Origin: Agrostemma githago
Lineage: Eukaryota; Streptophyta; Magnoliopsida; Caryophyllales; Caryophyllaceae
Length of the DNA: 64,000 bases
Assembly (NCBI GenBank): GCA_958450325.1
Contig: OY288243.1
Location: 60,186,606-60,250,605, forward strand
Direction: 5' to 3'
Under the pieces are notes generated by a model, which had not been told where the DNA came from, did no database searches, and saw nothing but the letters and a program-made list of their open reading frames with translations. Position 1 is the stretch's first letter. Each line of letters begins with the position of its first letter. The position numbers and the translations under genes are program-made. Positions 22,055 to 32,136 of the stretch are shown here, one piece after another.

Positions 22055-22743
22055 TGTTCCGGTCACGGAAACAATTAACCCGGCTCTGGATCCGGGTTGT
22101 GTAATCGGATTGTCGGTGAGTAATTGAACGTCTGATTTCCTTAAACCTCTCCTTTGTCTCGCTCCCTTGATCGGACCTTCCCGGCGGAGTTGGCCTGCTC
22201 CCTGCACAATGAACGCACAGGGCCTCGGAGGTTGTCCGAGGGAACCCTCTCTGATGCCTAAGTTAGTTCGTGAAATGCCTTGATGAACCTAGCTCGTGAG
22301 GAACTAGGTGGCGTTTTTAGGAGTGAGAGTCTAGAGAGAGAAAATCCAACCCCTCTCATGTGGGAAATGGGAAAGTATTTATACCTTCCCACAAGAGAGA
22401 GGAAAAGAGAAAGGAAGAGAGGGAAATGGGTGGACGATTGTGTGACACGTGGACTTACCTCGTCCACTCATTTCCCTTTACCTTAGGCAAATTGACGAAT
22501 GGGTCCCCGGTTCTCCCTTGGCCCTGCTTGGATGGGAGCGCCCTGGAAGCAGGCAGGGGGCTTGGTTGCCCTGCTCGGCAGGCGGCAAGGCCATGCCAGG
22601 CAGCTAAATGATTAAGGCCACCTACTTGGAGGTTTCAATGACATTGCCGGGAGGTCTGCTGGGCAGGCCTTCTCTCGTTCTTGGGTCAGGCACCCTGGGG
22701 CCTGACTGGCGGGCGACCCGTGGCTGGCTACTGACCCCCATCA
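22055..22743 (-). repeat. 3' LTR of the Retand element (689 bp)
   Basis: On plus it starts TGTTCCGGTCACGG and ends CCCCCATCA. Near-identical to 33714-34402; differences seen include positions around 22223, 22252, 22267 and 22295. It contains the TATA sequence at 22376-22383. Confidence 0.93.
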
Positions 22744-23027
22744 ATTGGCCCTCGCCGGCTGAGGGGGAGCGGGGCTCCTGCTTAGCAGGCGACATCTTGT
22801 TTTGGGATGGCGGGAGGTTGACTCCTTGAACACTTGCATTAAATGCGTCGCGTGTTCCCGAGGGAACAAGCTTTAAATTCTTTGGGTATGCAGAGAGTTT
22901 AAACGTCTTCTTTCATGATTATCCCTCTTTGCAAAGTGGGTTTTCGAAGAGTGTGTCAGTTTGATGATTGGCTCTCCTCTTTGCAGAAGTGGTTGGGGCA
23001 CCATTAATGCCCTGCTTCTGCTCTTTG

Positions 23028-23034
23028 TATAAAT
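23028..23034 (+). promoter_or_regulatory. TATA box for the first antisense gene
   Basis: TATAAAT in TTTGTATAAATTGC, 59 bp before the ATG at 23093. The sequence between is pyrimidine-rich, as in plant leaders. It lies about 290 bp inside the 3' LTR and is read away from that LTR, opposite to gag-pol. Confidence 0.55.
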
Positions 23035-23092
23035 TGCATTTTCCTTCACCATTTTTACGACCCATCTCCAACTTTCCTTCTTTGTCTTAATC

Positions 23093-23677
23093 ATGGTTTG
23101 GATCAAAAAATTCGTGACTCGTCGTGGAGTTCGCTATGTTACTTTCATTTTTAGAGGATTTTGGAGGCTTCGGTACGCTCGAGCTGCTTATCGAGCTGTC
23201 CGTCGTAGCCGTCATTCACGGATTCGTTCTCGTCGGAATGGCAAGAAGATTCCTACTAAGTTGAGCAGGCGTCTCAAGAGATCCTCACCCCCCGTTGCTC
23301 CCAGATTCAGGCGTTGCCCCCAGGGAGGGGGTTGTTTTGACAGGGGATGCCACGAATGCTTTCCGTGGCTGCACCCTGAGCAGTTTGACCCTAACTTCTC
23401 TGATACTGACTCCTCCCTGGCGTCAGGCCCCTCCTCGCCTGTGAGGAGGACAGGTTGTTGCACTTGCGACGAATCCCAGGCCGTTCCCTTTGGTAGGGAC
23501 TGGGAGGATAGCAGCCGAGACTCCGACGATAGCGAGGGTCTTGGTTGCTTGAGTGACAGGGACGGGGATGGAATCCCTGATGATCCTTTCAAAGACTCCC
23601 CAGACTGGGACTGGGGTTCGGATTTTGGGGGGCCAGGCAGCCCTGGGGACCCTTCCCCTAACTTGGATGACGATTAG
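23093..23677 (+). CDS. Unrecognised 194-aa basic/acidic protein, antisense gene 1 of Retand
   Basis: Uninterrupted frame from ATG 23093 with a TATA box 59 bp upstream. Residues 1-75 are extremely Arg/Lys-rich ('RYARAAYRAVRRSRHSRIRS', 'KLSRRLKRS'), with aromatic residues first. Residues 78-93 hold a Cys/His cluster with the pattern C-x4-C-x3-C-x2-C and a His before the last Cys. A second cluster 'GCCTCDE' follows at about 125. The C-terminal third is strongly acidic and Asp/Gly/Pro-rich ('DRDGDGIPDDPFKDSPDW'). This suggests a nucleic-acid-binding head with a metal-binding patch and an acidic tail, but I recognise no family. It lies on the strand opposite gag-pol, between pol and the 3' LTR. 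The product and its role are unknown. Confidence 0.65.
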   Translation: MVWIKKFVTRRGVRYVTFIFRGFWRLRYARAAYRAVRRSRHSRIRSRRNGKKIPTKLSRRLKRSSPPVAPRFRRCPQGGGCFDRGCHECFPWLHPEQFDPNFSDTDSSLASGPSSPVRRTGCCTCDESQAVPFGRDWEDSSRDSDDSEGLGCLSDRDGDGIPDDPFKDSPDWDWGSDFGGPGSPGDPSPNLDDD

Positions 23678-24007
23678 GCCTGCGTAGCAGGGCGTTTGCT
23701 TGTCGGGCCGGAATTTCTAGGCCCTTGTGTATTTTCTTTTCTTGTTTGGCACTGGATGTAATTTTTAAAGTTTAATGAAATGAAATTTAGGCAATTTGTT
23801 TGTGTGTTGTATTTTTAATATTTGTTTATTACTTTTTGTTTGAATGAAGAGGGGACGTCACAGGGTGATCAATCCTTTGACACCCTTTGGTCCTTTCGAG
23901 GTTATCCTTGGGAAACTACACAGGACTGACTTCTGAGGGAGTGACGCGTGGACAGTAGTCTTTGGGCGGACTCCTGAGGTTTTGGCGACTCTTTGTGCCC
24001 TTTCTCC
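23678..24007 (+). other. Intergenic region between the two antisense genes
   Basis: Begins as the 3' untranslated region of gene 1, with T-rich sequence and TTTAATGAAATGAAA (about 23770), a plausible but non-canonical polyadenylation signal. A second promoter region follows. No ORF. Confidence 0.45.
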
Positions 24008-24014
24008 TATAAAA
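24008..24014 (+). promoter_or_regulatory. TATA box for the second antisense gene
   Basis: TATAAAA in TCCTATAAAAGTAATC, followed by a CT-rich leader of about 250 bp before the ATG at 24265. This is the best TATA match on the plus strand of this element. Confidence 0.6.
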
Positions 24015-24264
24015 GTAATCAGTCATCCATTCTTCCACTTTTTCCTTCTTCAATCTTTCTTCCCTCCTGAAATCCTCCTCTTCTCTTTTTCTGCAAAACC
24101 CTTGGGTGTTGACGACTCGTGCCCTACTTTGTACCCCCATTTCTCTGGGGGATTTCTTCTTCAGGCTTTCATCGCACCGACAGGCGATCTTAGGTTAGAC
24201 TTTTGTCTTCCATTTCTTGCTTTTTCTTTTTGATTTCTTGTTTTCCGCTTCCATTAGAGTTATA

Positions 24265-26624
24265 ATGTCTAGAACTCGTGAGCGGATCCTACCTTTTACT
24301 GACCCATCAAGGGGAGGGGAAGTGGAAAAAGGTAGGGTGAATTTTGCCTCCTCCTCTAGGGAGGTTGGCTTTGAGGAAGAGAATTCGGCGGACAGCGGAG
24401 GTGGTAACTCTCCTGACCCCCCTTCGTTCGATGTCATTGACTCGGATGACGAGGCATTGGAAATTGACCCTTCTAGGACCTCTGGCCCCCTTATTCGTTG
24501 GGAAAGGGGTAAGGTTTACTATTTAGATAGAGTCAAATACCGCATCCCCTTGAGTACTTACCCCGACCCGAAAAATCGGGACTTAATCCTTGCAAAAAAC
24601 GCCGCCGGTGCGATTGAGCGGTTTTACAACTTCGGGGATGGGTACTCAATCGTCGTCCCCGGCGAAAAAGATACCGTATGCAACCCTCCCGACGGGTGCA
24701 TAGCGGTTTATCACAAGTGCCTGGAGTTCGGCCTTCGCTTTCCCCTTCATCCTTCCCTGGAAGAGATTTTCAGGCGTATGAATGTGGCCATCGCCCAGCT
24801 GACAGCCACGGCTGTCAGGTCATTGATTTCGTATGTCTGGACTTGCTTGTTCCACCGCACCGAGCCTTCCATTGATGCCCTGAGGTTTATGGTTGGCCTA
24901 CAAATGGTCTCTTCTGGGAGTGTGGGCTCCCCTGGATATTGGTCCCTTTTGAGGCAGAAGGGACATTCTTTGGTGTGGCCAGCCATGGATAGTTTGAGAG
25001 ACTGGAAGAACAACTTCCTTTATGTGCACAGCACCCATGGGTGGAGGATTCCCCGTCATTTCAGGAATCATGTCCACACCAGATTAGAGACCCCCGAGGA
25101 GTATCACCCTGGCGTGGGTGGAAAAGCCTTGGAGGTGAAGCTGAGCGAGAAGGACAAGGAACTGACAGACTATTTTGCCGCTGACACTGATAAGTATAGG
25201 GTATATGGCCCTACATTATGGCTCCCCCATGCGGAGCTCATTGCGACTGATAAATACCTGACCCGGTTGGGCATGAATCCGGGTCTAGATGAAGGTAGTT
25301 CAGGAGTGTTGATGACTCTTTCTTACTCTTTTTTCTTTTAAAGTGTCCTGACTGTTCGTCTGCCTGTCTTGCAGCTCTTGCTACCTTCATTTGGAGAAAA
25401 GGAGAGGTGAGGCGCCTGGGTCTGACCGAGACTCTTACTGTCGTCCAAAGTCGTCCTTCTCTTCCCCCTGATTTCAAGAGAGGTGAGAAGAGCTTGATGA
25501 AGCACCTGAAGGGTTTCTCGTTCAGTAGACCAAGGCTCCCTGCCCCTCCCAGAGCGACGCCTGCAAAAACGGCGGTTTCTGAGGCCACCCCTTCTCCAGT
25601 TGCGAAGGTGATTGCCTGTGAGGCTACCCCCTCACCTGTTGGTAGGCAGGGGGGCCTTTCCACAGGGGTTCAGATTCCCTCGGGGCCGCGGGCTGCGGGC
25701 TCCGAAGAGACTGGGGAAAGCACTCCCAGAGGGCTGATTAGAAAGAGGAGCAGGGAGGCTCCAAATGCTGACCAAGTGGTGGACCTGGAAACTGCCACGC
25801 CTGAACCCAAACGCTTCGCTCAGGGGGTTCCTGCTACCCTCTTTTCTGAGGAGAACACCGAATTCCATTACACCGCTGGCGATAGCCAAGATGTTTTCGC
25901 CTTACTTTCCGACTCTGGGGCAGTTTTAGCGGATCATCTTCTCAAGACTGTCCATTCTGCCACCAATCAAGTGACTCAGTACGTCCAGCGTACTGCCAGA
26001 ATCATCCAGGCATCTGCAGAGTTGGCGGCCCTTAACCGTCTGAGTGATGAGGAACTGTCTAACTCTGACTGCCTTTCTGCAGTCGAAAGGGAAGTCGCTC
26101 TCATTGTCAGTCTGAAGGATTAGTTGGCGAAAAGGGAGATCGAGCTGGAAGAGGCCAAGAATCAGGCGATCCACTGGAAGTCTCAAAATGAGAGGGCTGT
26201 CAGGGAGGTGTCTCGCCTGGAGGAGGAGTCAAAAAGAGCTCAGCAGGCCTTCGCGGAATTGGAGCAGGCCAGGAAAGCTTTAGCTGAGCTGGATCACGCT
26301 AAGAAAAGCGTCGTCGATCTAGGGGAGCGCCTTTCCAAGGCGAATTCAGATCTGCAGGCGGCTCTTGGCGATCTAGCGGCGAAGACCAAGGAGTGGGAAA
26401 AGGAGAGGGACGAAATAATCCAAGAGGTGGAAACGACTGTGTCGGCGGGTTTTGTGAATGGCGCTAACTCTTGTTTAGGGGTAGTCATGGAGGCTGTCAG
26501 GGAGATGTTCCCTGGCTTTGACGAAGATGCTTTTCGGGCCCTCTACATCGCCAAGGACGAGGCCCAAATGCGCAGGCTGGCTGAAGGGGCTGCTACTTCT
26601 GGCCCGGATGCTCCCCCTGCTTAA
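24265..26624 (+). pseudogene. Spliced coiled-coil protein of the 'putative gypsy type transposon' kind, antisense gene 2 of Retand (one in-frame stop)
   Basis: Exon 1 runs from ATG 24265 (MSRTRERILPF) to 25294. An 80-bp intron (GT at 25295, TTGCAG ending 25374) restores frame into exon 2, 25375-26624. Without splicing the frame closes at once. The spliced product would be about 758 codons with a single TAG at 26121-26123. Residues about 50-340 form the globular domain ('RYRIPLSTYP'-like start, 'CLEFGLRFPLHPSLEEIF', 'WKNNFLYVHSTHGWRIP'), which matches the plant family annotated as putative gypsy type transposon. Then comes a Pro/Ala-rich linker with a basic patch ('LIRKRSREAP'), and residues about 590-720 form a long coiled coil ('AKREIELEEAKNQAI', 'EELEQARKALAELD'-like heptads). 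Transcription would oppose gag-pol. Function unknown; proposals such as regulation of the element are inference. Confidence 0.75.
25295..25374 (+). other. Predicted 80-bp intron of antisense gene 2
   Basis: Donor GAAG|GTAGTT, a long pyrimidine tract, acceptor TTGCAG|CTC. Joining leaves codons in phase and links two stretches of the same protein type. This is strong sequence evidence for splicing, not proof. Confidence 0.65.
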
Positions 26625-26861
26625 TATGGAGGGCAGTCTTCCTCAGAGGGCTCTTGTTCGTCCCCCATTGCGCCTACGCTAATGCTTTAACTTCTTTATT
26701 TCTTTGCGCGCCGAGCCCTTTGGTGGCCGGCTGCCGTGTTGACTGTAATCATTTTCTTTAGCAAACTCTTATCTTGCGTACCCTTGTCGTTATTCCTTTT
26801 TATGCAGATCTTTTTGTTTGTTTTTGTCTGCTTTCGTTCGGTTTTTCGTATGAGTTTAATG
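26625..26861 (+). other. 3' region of antisense gene 2
   Basis: Short T-rich sequence between the stop codon and the tandem array, without coding content. Confidence 0.4.
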
Positions 26862-27642
26862 CACAGCCTGCCCCCTGCCTGCCCAGAGGTAAGCAGGGAG
26901 GTTCCTTAACGTTTTTTATACAAGGTTGGGGGGCCTGCCCCCAGTCCTTGTTGATCTGGCCTGTCCTTGCTTTTGTTCAAAGTCCAGGGGGCCTGCCCCC
27001 TGCCTGCCCAGAGGTAAGCAGGGAGGCTTTTGCGTTTTTTTACACAAGGTTGGGGGGCCTGCCCCCAGTCCTTGTTGATCTGGCCTGTCCCTGGCTTTTG
27101 TTCAAAGTCCAGGGGGCCTGCCCCCTGCCTGCCCAGAGGTAAGCAGGGAGGCTTATGCGTTTTTTATACAAGGTTGGGGGCCTGCCCCCAGTCCTTGTTG
27201 ATCTGGCCTGTCCCTGGCTTTTGTTCAAAGTCCAGGGGGCCTGCCCCCTGCCTGCCCAGAGGTAAGCAGGGAGGCTTATGCGTTTTTTATACAAGGTTGG
27301 GGGGCCTGCCCCCAGTCCTTGTTGATCTGGCCTGTCCCTGGCTTTTGTTCAAAGTCCAGGGGTCCTGCCGCCTGCCTGCCCAGAGGTAAGCAGGGAGGCT
27401 TATGCGTTTTTTATACAAGGTAGGGGGGCCTGCCCCCAGTCCTTGTTGATCCGGCCTGTCCCTGGCTTTTGTTCAAAGTCCAGGGGCCTGCTCCCTGCCT
27501 GCCCAGAGGTAAGCAGGGAGGCTTTTGCGTTTTTTATACAAGGTTGGGGGGCCTGCCCCCAGTCCTTGTTGATCCGGCCTGTCCCTGCCTTTTGTTCAAA
27601 GTCCAGGGGGCCTGCTCCCTGCCTGCCCAGAGGTAAGCAGGG
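26862..27642. repeat. 124-bp tandem array, six units plus a partial one
   Basis: The marker GGGCCTGCCCCCAGTCC recurs at about 26931, 27055, 27178, 27302, 27426 and 27549, giving a period of 123-124 bp, with a partial unit at the end. Each unit carries a GC-rich palindromic segment (GGGGGCCTGCCCCC) and, on the plus strand, CCCAGAGGTAAGCAGGGAG, which contains a near-consensus 5' splice site AG|GTAAGC. Long ORFs in all frames here are artefacts of the repeat. Confidence 0.92.
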
Positions 27643-27888
27643 AGACTTGGATTTTGCGTTGGGGGGCTCATTTTTCTTAACTTTGGCAACAGGGGGGCCT
27701 CCCTCTATTGCCCCCTGCTCGTTTGTGTGTGAAAGCGCAAGTTTGAACAGGCAACGAGTATAAATCCGAAGCTTTCTCATTTCTTTATAAAACTTTTGAC
27801 ATTTTAGGGTGGTCGGAGCCGTCGACATTCTTTGACCGTCCTCCGCCATTGTTCTTAGCAAGAAATAAAAACTATCCTTAGACCTGGT
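27643..27888 (-). other. Non-coding DNA between the tandem array and pol
   Basis: About 250 bp with no ORF. It would be the 3' untranslated region of gag-pol on the minus strand. Confidence 0.5.
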
Positions 27889-30800
27889 TCAGACATAGTA
27901 TTTCTTCAGGGTGTCCGCATTCCAGTGAGCATGCAATTCTTGTCCCTTAAGGTTGGCGATTTTATATGTGCCCGGCCCCAGGATCTGAGTCACTTGGTAT
28001 GGACCTTCCCAGTTGGCGCTTAATTTTCCGTGTTCTCTTGACTTTCCAACAGCCTGCGTTTTTCTGAGGACCAGATCGCCCATCTGGAAATTTCTCTGGC
28101 GTACTCTGCTGTTGAAGGCTTTCTTCATTCGTTGCTGGTAGGCAACGATGTTGGTACTGGCCTCTTCCCTTATCTCATCGACCAGATCTAAGGCCTCAAC
28201 CATTGCAGCTTCATTCTCAGTTCGGTCGTATTGCAGGGAGCGTAGAGATGGGATCTTTGCCTCAATAGGTAACAGAGCCTCTGCTCCATATACCAGACCG
28301 AACGGTGTTTGACCTGTAGACTCTTTTCGGGTGGTCCGGATTGACCAGAGTATGCTGGGGAGCTCGTCAGCCCACCTACCCTTGAGGTTATCTACCATTT
28401 TCTTCAGGCCATTTAAGATTTGCTTGTTGGCTGCTTCTGCCTGTCCGTTGGTTTGAGGATGACAGACGGCCGAGTAGGCAACTGCGACGTTGTGGCTTTC
28501 TAGCCAGGTTCTCAGGGGATCATTGTCAAACTGCCTGCCATGATCAAACACCAACATTTACGGCAGGCCGAATCTGGTGATAACATTTCGCCAGATCACT
28601 TTTCTGACTGCCGACTCGGTAATGTTGGGCACTGCGTCAGCTTCTATCCATTTGGTGAAGTAATCTATAGCCACAATTAGGAACTTTCTGCCCCCAGTGG
28701 CCACCGTGAAGGGTCCTAGTATGTCCATCCCCCATTGAGCGAAGGGGATGGGGGATAGGATTGGCCTGAGTTCTTGGGTCGGGGCATGGATTGACGGGGC
28801 AAAGAGTTGGCATTTTCTGCACTTCTGGGTCAGGCTCCTGGCATCTGCCAGCATGGTAGGCCAGTAGTAGCCTGCCCTTAGGGCTTTGTGGGCCAGCGAT
28901 CTCCCTCCGATGTGATGTCCACAAATTCCTGAGTGGATATCCTCCAATACTTCAGCAGCCTGGTCTGCCCGTAGGCATTTGAGCAGGGGGTAGGTAAAAG
29001 ATTTTTTATAGAGTTCTTCACCAATGATTATGAACCAGGCTGCTTTGGCCTGTACTTTTCTCTTTTGCACTGTGTCTGATGGAAGGATACCATGCCTTTT
29101 GAACTGGATGAAGGGGGTCATCCAACTTTCCGGCCCTTCCTCAACGGTGCTAATCGCCTGACAGGCACTAGTAGACTTTTCATGCAAAACATCAACCCAC
29201 ACCGACCTCCGTATGTCTTGTAGGCTGGAGTTGGCCAGTTTTGACAGAGCGTCGGCTCGGTTGTTCTGCGATCGAGGTATTTGTTGGATTTCATAGGATT
29301 TCAGGCCCGACAACTCCTGTTTTACTTTCTCAAGGTATGTGGCCATGGTCTGATCTCTAGCCTCATATTCTCCGTTAATTTGGTTGGCAATGAGCTGAGA
29401 ATCGGTGGCTAGCGTAATTCGCTCTGCCCCTGCAGCCTTAGCCAATTTTATCCCTGTGATTACAGCCTCATATTCTGCCTCATTGTTTGACGCCGGGAAA
29501 GTGAACCTGAGTCCATGCTCAAAATCCACTCCCTCGGGGCTGGTTAATACGACGCCTGCGCCTGCACCATTGGCTGTTGAGGATCCATCAGTGTGCACGA
29601 TCCACTCTTCAGCAGGAGGGTCTTCTTCCCCTGAATGGGAGCATTCAGCTAGAAAGTCGGCCAAGGCTTGGGCTTTGATGGCTGTTCTTGGCTGGTAAGA
29701 TATCCCCAGACCACTTAACTCGATCGCCCATTTCAGCAGTCTCCCTGATTTCTCAAACTTTTCCAACACTTTCTCCAGTGGTTGGTCGGTGAGGACCACG
29801 ACAGTATGCGCGTCAAAGTAGGGTCTGAGCTTTCTGGCTGCAATGATGACCGCATAGGCGGCCTTCTCTATCAGGGGGTAATTTCTTTCCGCCGTTCCCA
29901 GGACGTGACTCACAAAGTAGATGGGTTGCTGTGAGTTTGCTTCTTCCCTTAGGATGACAGCACTTACCGTCGTGTTTGTGACAGCGATGTACAGGTATAA
30001 TTTTTCTCCGGCTACCGGTCTTGCCAGGGTTGGGAGTTTCTTCAGGTGCTCCTTCAATTGCTCGAATGCTTTTCTCTGTTCATCTTCACACTTGAACTGT
30101 TTGTTGCCTTTTAATATTTTGAAGAAAGGGGTGGACTTATCTGCTGACCTGGCGATAAACCGGGCCTGGGCGGCCATTCTGCCTGTGAGCCTCTGAATGT
30201 CCCTGATGGTTTTTGGCTCCGGGAGGTCCAGGACCGCCTGAATTTTCTCAGGGTTGGCGTCTATCCCCCTGGAGTTGACCAAAAAACCTAGGAATTTCCC
30301 TGATCGGACCCCGAATGTGCATTTTTTAGGGTTAAGCTTCATTTTGTATGACCGCAGGGAAGAGAAGGTCTCTTGTAGGTCTATCAGATGCTCCTTGTCC
30401 CCCTTACTTTTGACGATCGCATCATCAACATAGGCTTCTAAGTTTCTTCCTTTTTGACTTTCGAAGACTCTGTCTACCAACCGTTGATAGGTGGCGCCTG
30501 CATTCTTTAGCCCAAAGGGTATCATCTTGTACATGTAGGTGCCATGGCTAGTTATGAAGGTGCACCTTACTCTGTCTGGTTGCCAGAGGTACACTTGGTG
30601 ATACCCTGAGAATGCATCCAGAAAACTCAGCGTGGTGTATCCACTAGTGGTGTCCACTAGTTTATCTATTCTGGGGAGAGGGTAGCAGTCCTTAGAGCAG
30701 GCCTTGTTAAGATTAGTAAAATCCACGCACATTCTCCATGCGCCTGATGACTTTTTTACCATGACGACGTTTGCCAGCCATTCAGGGTAGTCACACACCT

Positions 30801-32136
30801 CGATGAAGTCTGCCTTCAGGAGTTTGTCTATTTCTTCTTTTATTGCCGCATCCTTTTCTACGGACATGTTTCTCTTCTTCTGTTTTATAGGGCGAGCCTC
30901 CGGACTGATGTTCAGCTTGTGGACAATAAATGCTGGGTCGACCACTGGCATTTCGTCTGCGGAGTAGGCGAATACGTCCCTATTTTCTCTTAGGACTGCG
31001 ATTAGTTCCCTTTGATAGGACTCCTCTAGGCCGGCCCCAATAAGGACCTGCCTCCCTGGCTCTAAATCCACTAGCATGCTCTCCTCTTCAGGCTCCAGGC
31101 GGACTGGCTCTTGTTGAGCAGTCGGAATCTCGCCTTCCCTGCTAGGAGAGCACTGGGCTTTTCTCTTCCCTTTTCTTTCTGTCTCATGGGCTTGCAGGGC
31201 CACGGAATAGCATTGTCTGGCCGACTCCTGATCCCCGTGGACCTTCCCCTCCATGCCAAAGTCTGTTACATAGGCTATGGTGAGGGCCCTGATTGATATG
31301 GCAGCTTCTATTTCATCCAGGGTGGCTCGGCCTATCAGGGCGTTGTACGCGGATTTGGCATCCACCACAACAAATGACGCCCTGATGTTTCTCGCTGAGG
31401 TTCCCTCCCCGAACGTGACAGGCAGATCGATAACTCCCATGGGCAGCATGTCTGCTCCATTGAATCCATACAAAGATCCGGGGGCTGGCTTCAGGTGCCT
31501 TCTTTCAAGGTTCATCCTCTCAAAAGCATCTTTGTATAAGAGATTCGTGTAGGCGCCAGTATCCACCATACACCTCTTGACAATGTGATTGTTGATTTCC
31601 AGGGTTAAGACCAGAGGGTCACTATGTGGGTACACGACTCTCCCTGCATCTTCAGAGGTGATGCTGAGGGTAGTGCCCCTTGGGCTGCCTGCTTTTTCGG
31701 CGTAGCGAATTTGGTTCCTTAGTTCGCGGATCTGCCTTTTCTGGCTACGCCTGCTGGTCCGCCCCTTTACATCCCCTGAAACTACATGGATGACCATGCG
31801 ATTTTGGGCTGAGCCCTCAGGTTTGTCTGCTACCTCCTTCTGGGGTTTGTTCCTTGCTGCATAGTTGCTCAGCCAGCCGTTTCTTATTAGTTTTTCAATT
31901 TCGTCTTTTAAGTGGCGGCATTCCTCTGTGGTATGACCTATGCAGTCATGGAACGTGCAGAATTTTTTTGGGTCTCCTTTTGGGCTGCGAGGCTTGTTTG
32001 GACGAGACCATTTTGCTGTTTCTTTTTCTAACTCGAAGATTTCTGCTCTCGGCCTATTGAGGGCCGTGTAGCTGTCGAATCTTGGTTGGTATGTGGTACG
32101 TTCTTTTTTGGGAGTGTCTCCCTCTTCTCTCTGCTT
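27889..32136 (-). pseudogene. Retand pol: zinc knuckle, protease, RT, RNase H, archaeal-type RNase H, integrase; one nonsense codon
   Basis: Same frame as gag, directly after its TGA. The first 113 codons (32136-31798) lack an ATG but read through to a zinc knuckle 'CTFHDCIGHTTEEC'. Counting from the Met at 31797: protease 'CMVDTGAY' at about 79; RT 340-500 with 'WRMCVDFTNLN', 'FLDAFSGYHQ' and catalytic 'AYVDDAIVK' at 456-459; first RNase H at about 600-720, where the usual DAS start is replaced by 'AVTNTT'; second RNase H at about 735-855 with acidic residues in 'VHTDGSS', 'NNEAEYEA', 'ATDSQL' and 'RADALSK'; integrase finger near 955-990; integrase core with 'WGMDILGPF', then TAA at 28558-28560, then 'VFDHGRQFD' and 'NGQAEAANKQ'. 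The TAA splits the integrase catalytic triad. A dual RNase H is typical of Tat elements. Confidence 0.92.

Noticed and set aside
22280..22829. ORFs over the Retand LTR, repeated at 33939-34270
   Set aside because: Identical peptides occur in both LTR copies; they are LTR sequence, not genes.
26774..27763. Long repetitive ORFs on both strands (GGLPPVLVDLACPW-type repeats)
   Set aside because: Open in several frames at once because the 124-bp array lacks stops; no evidence of a protein.
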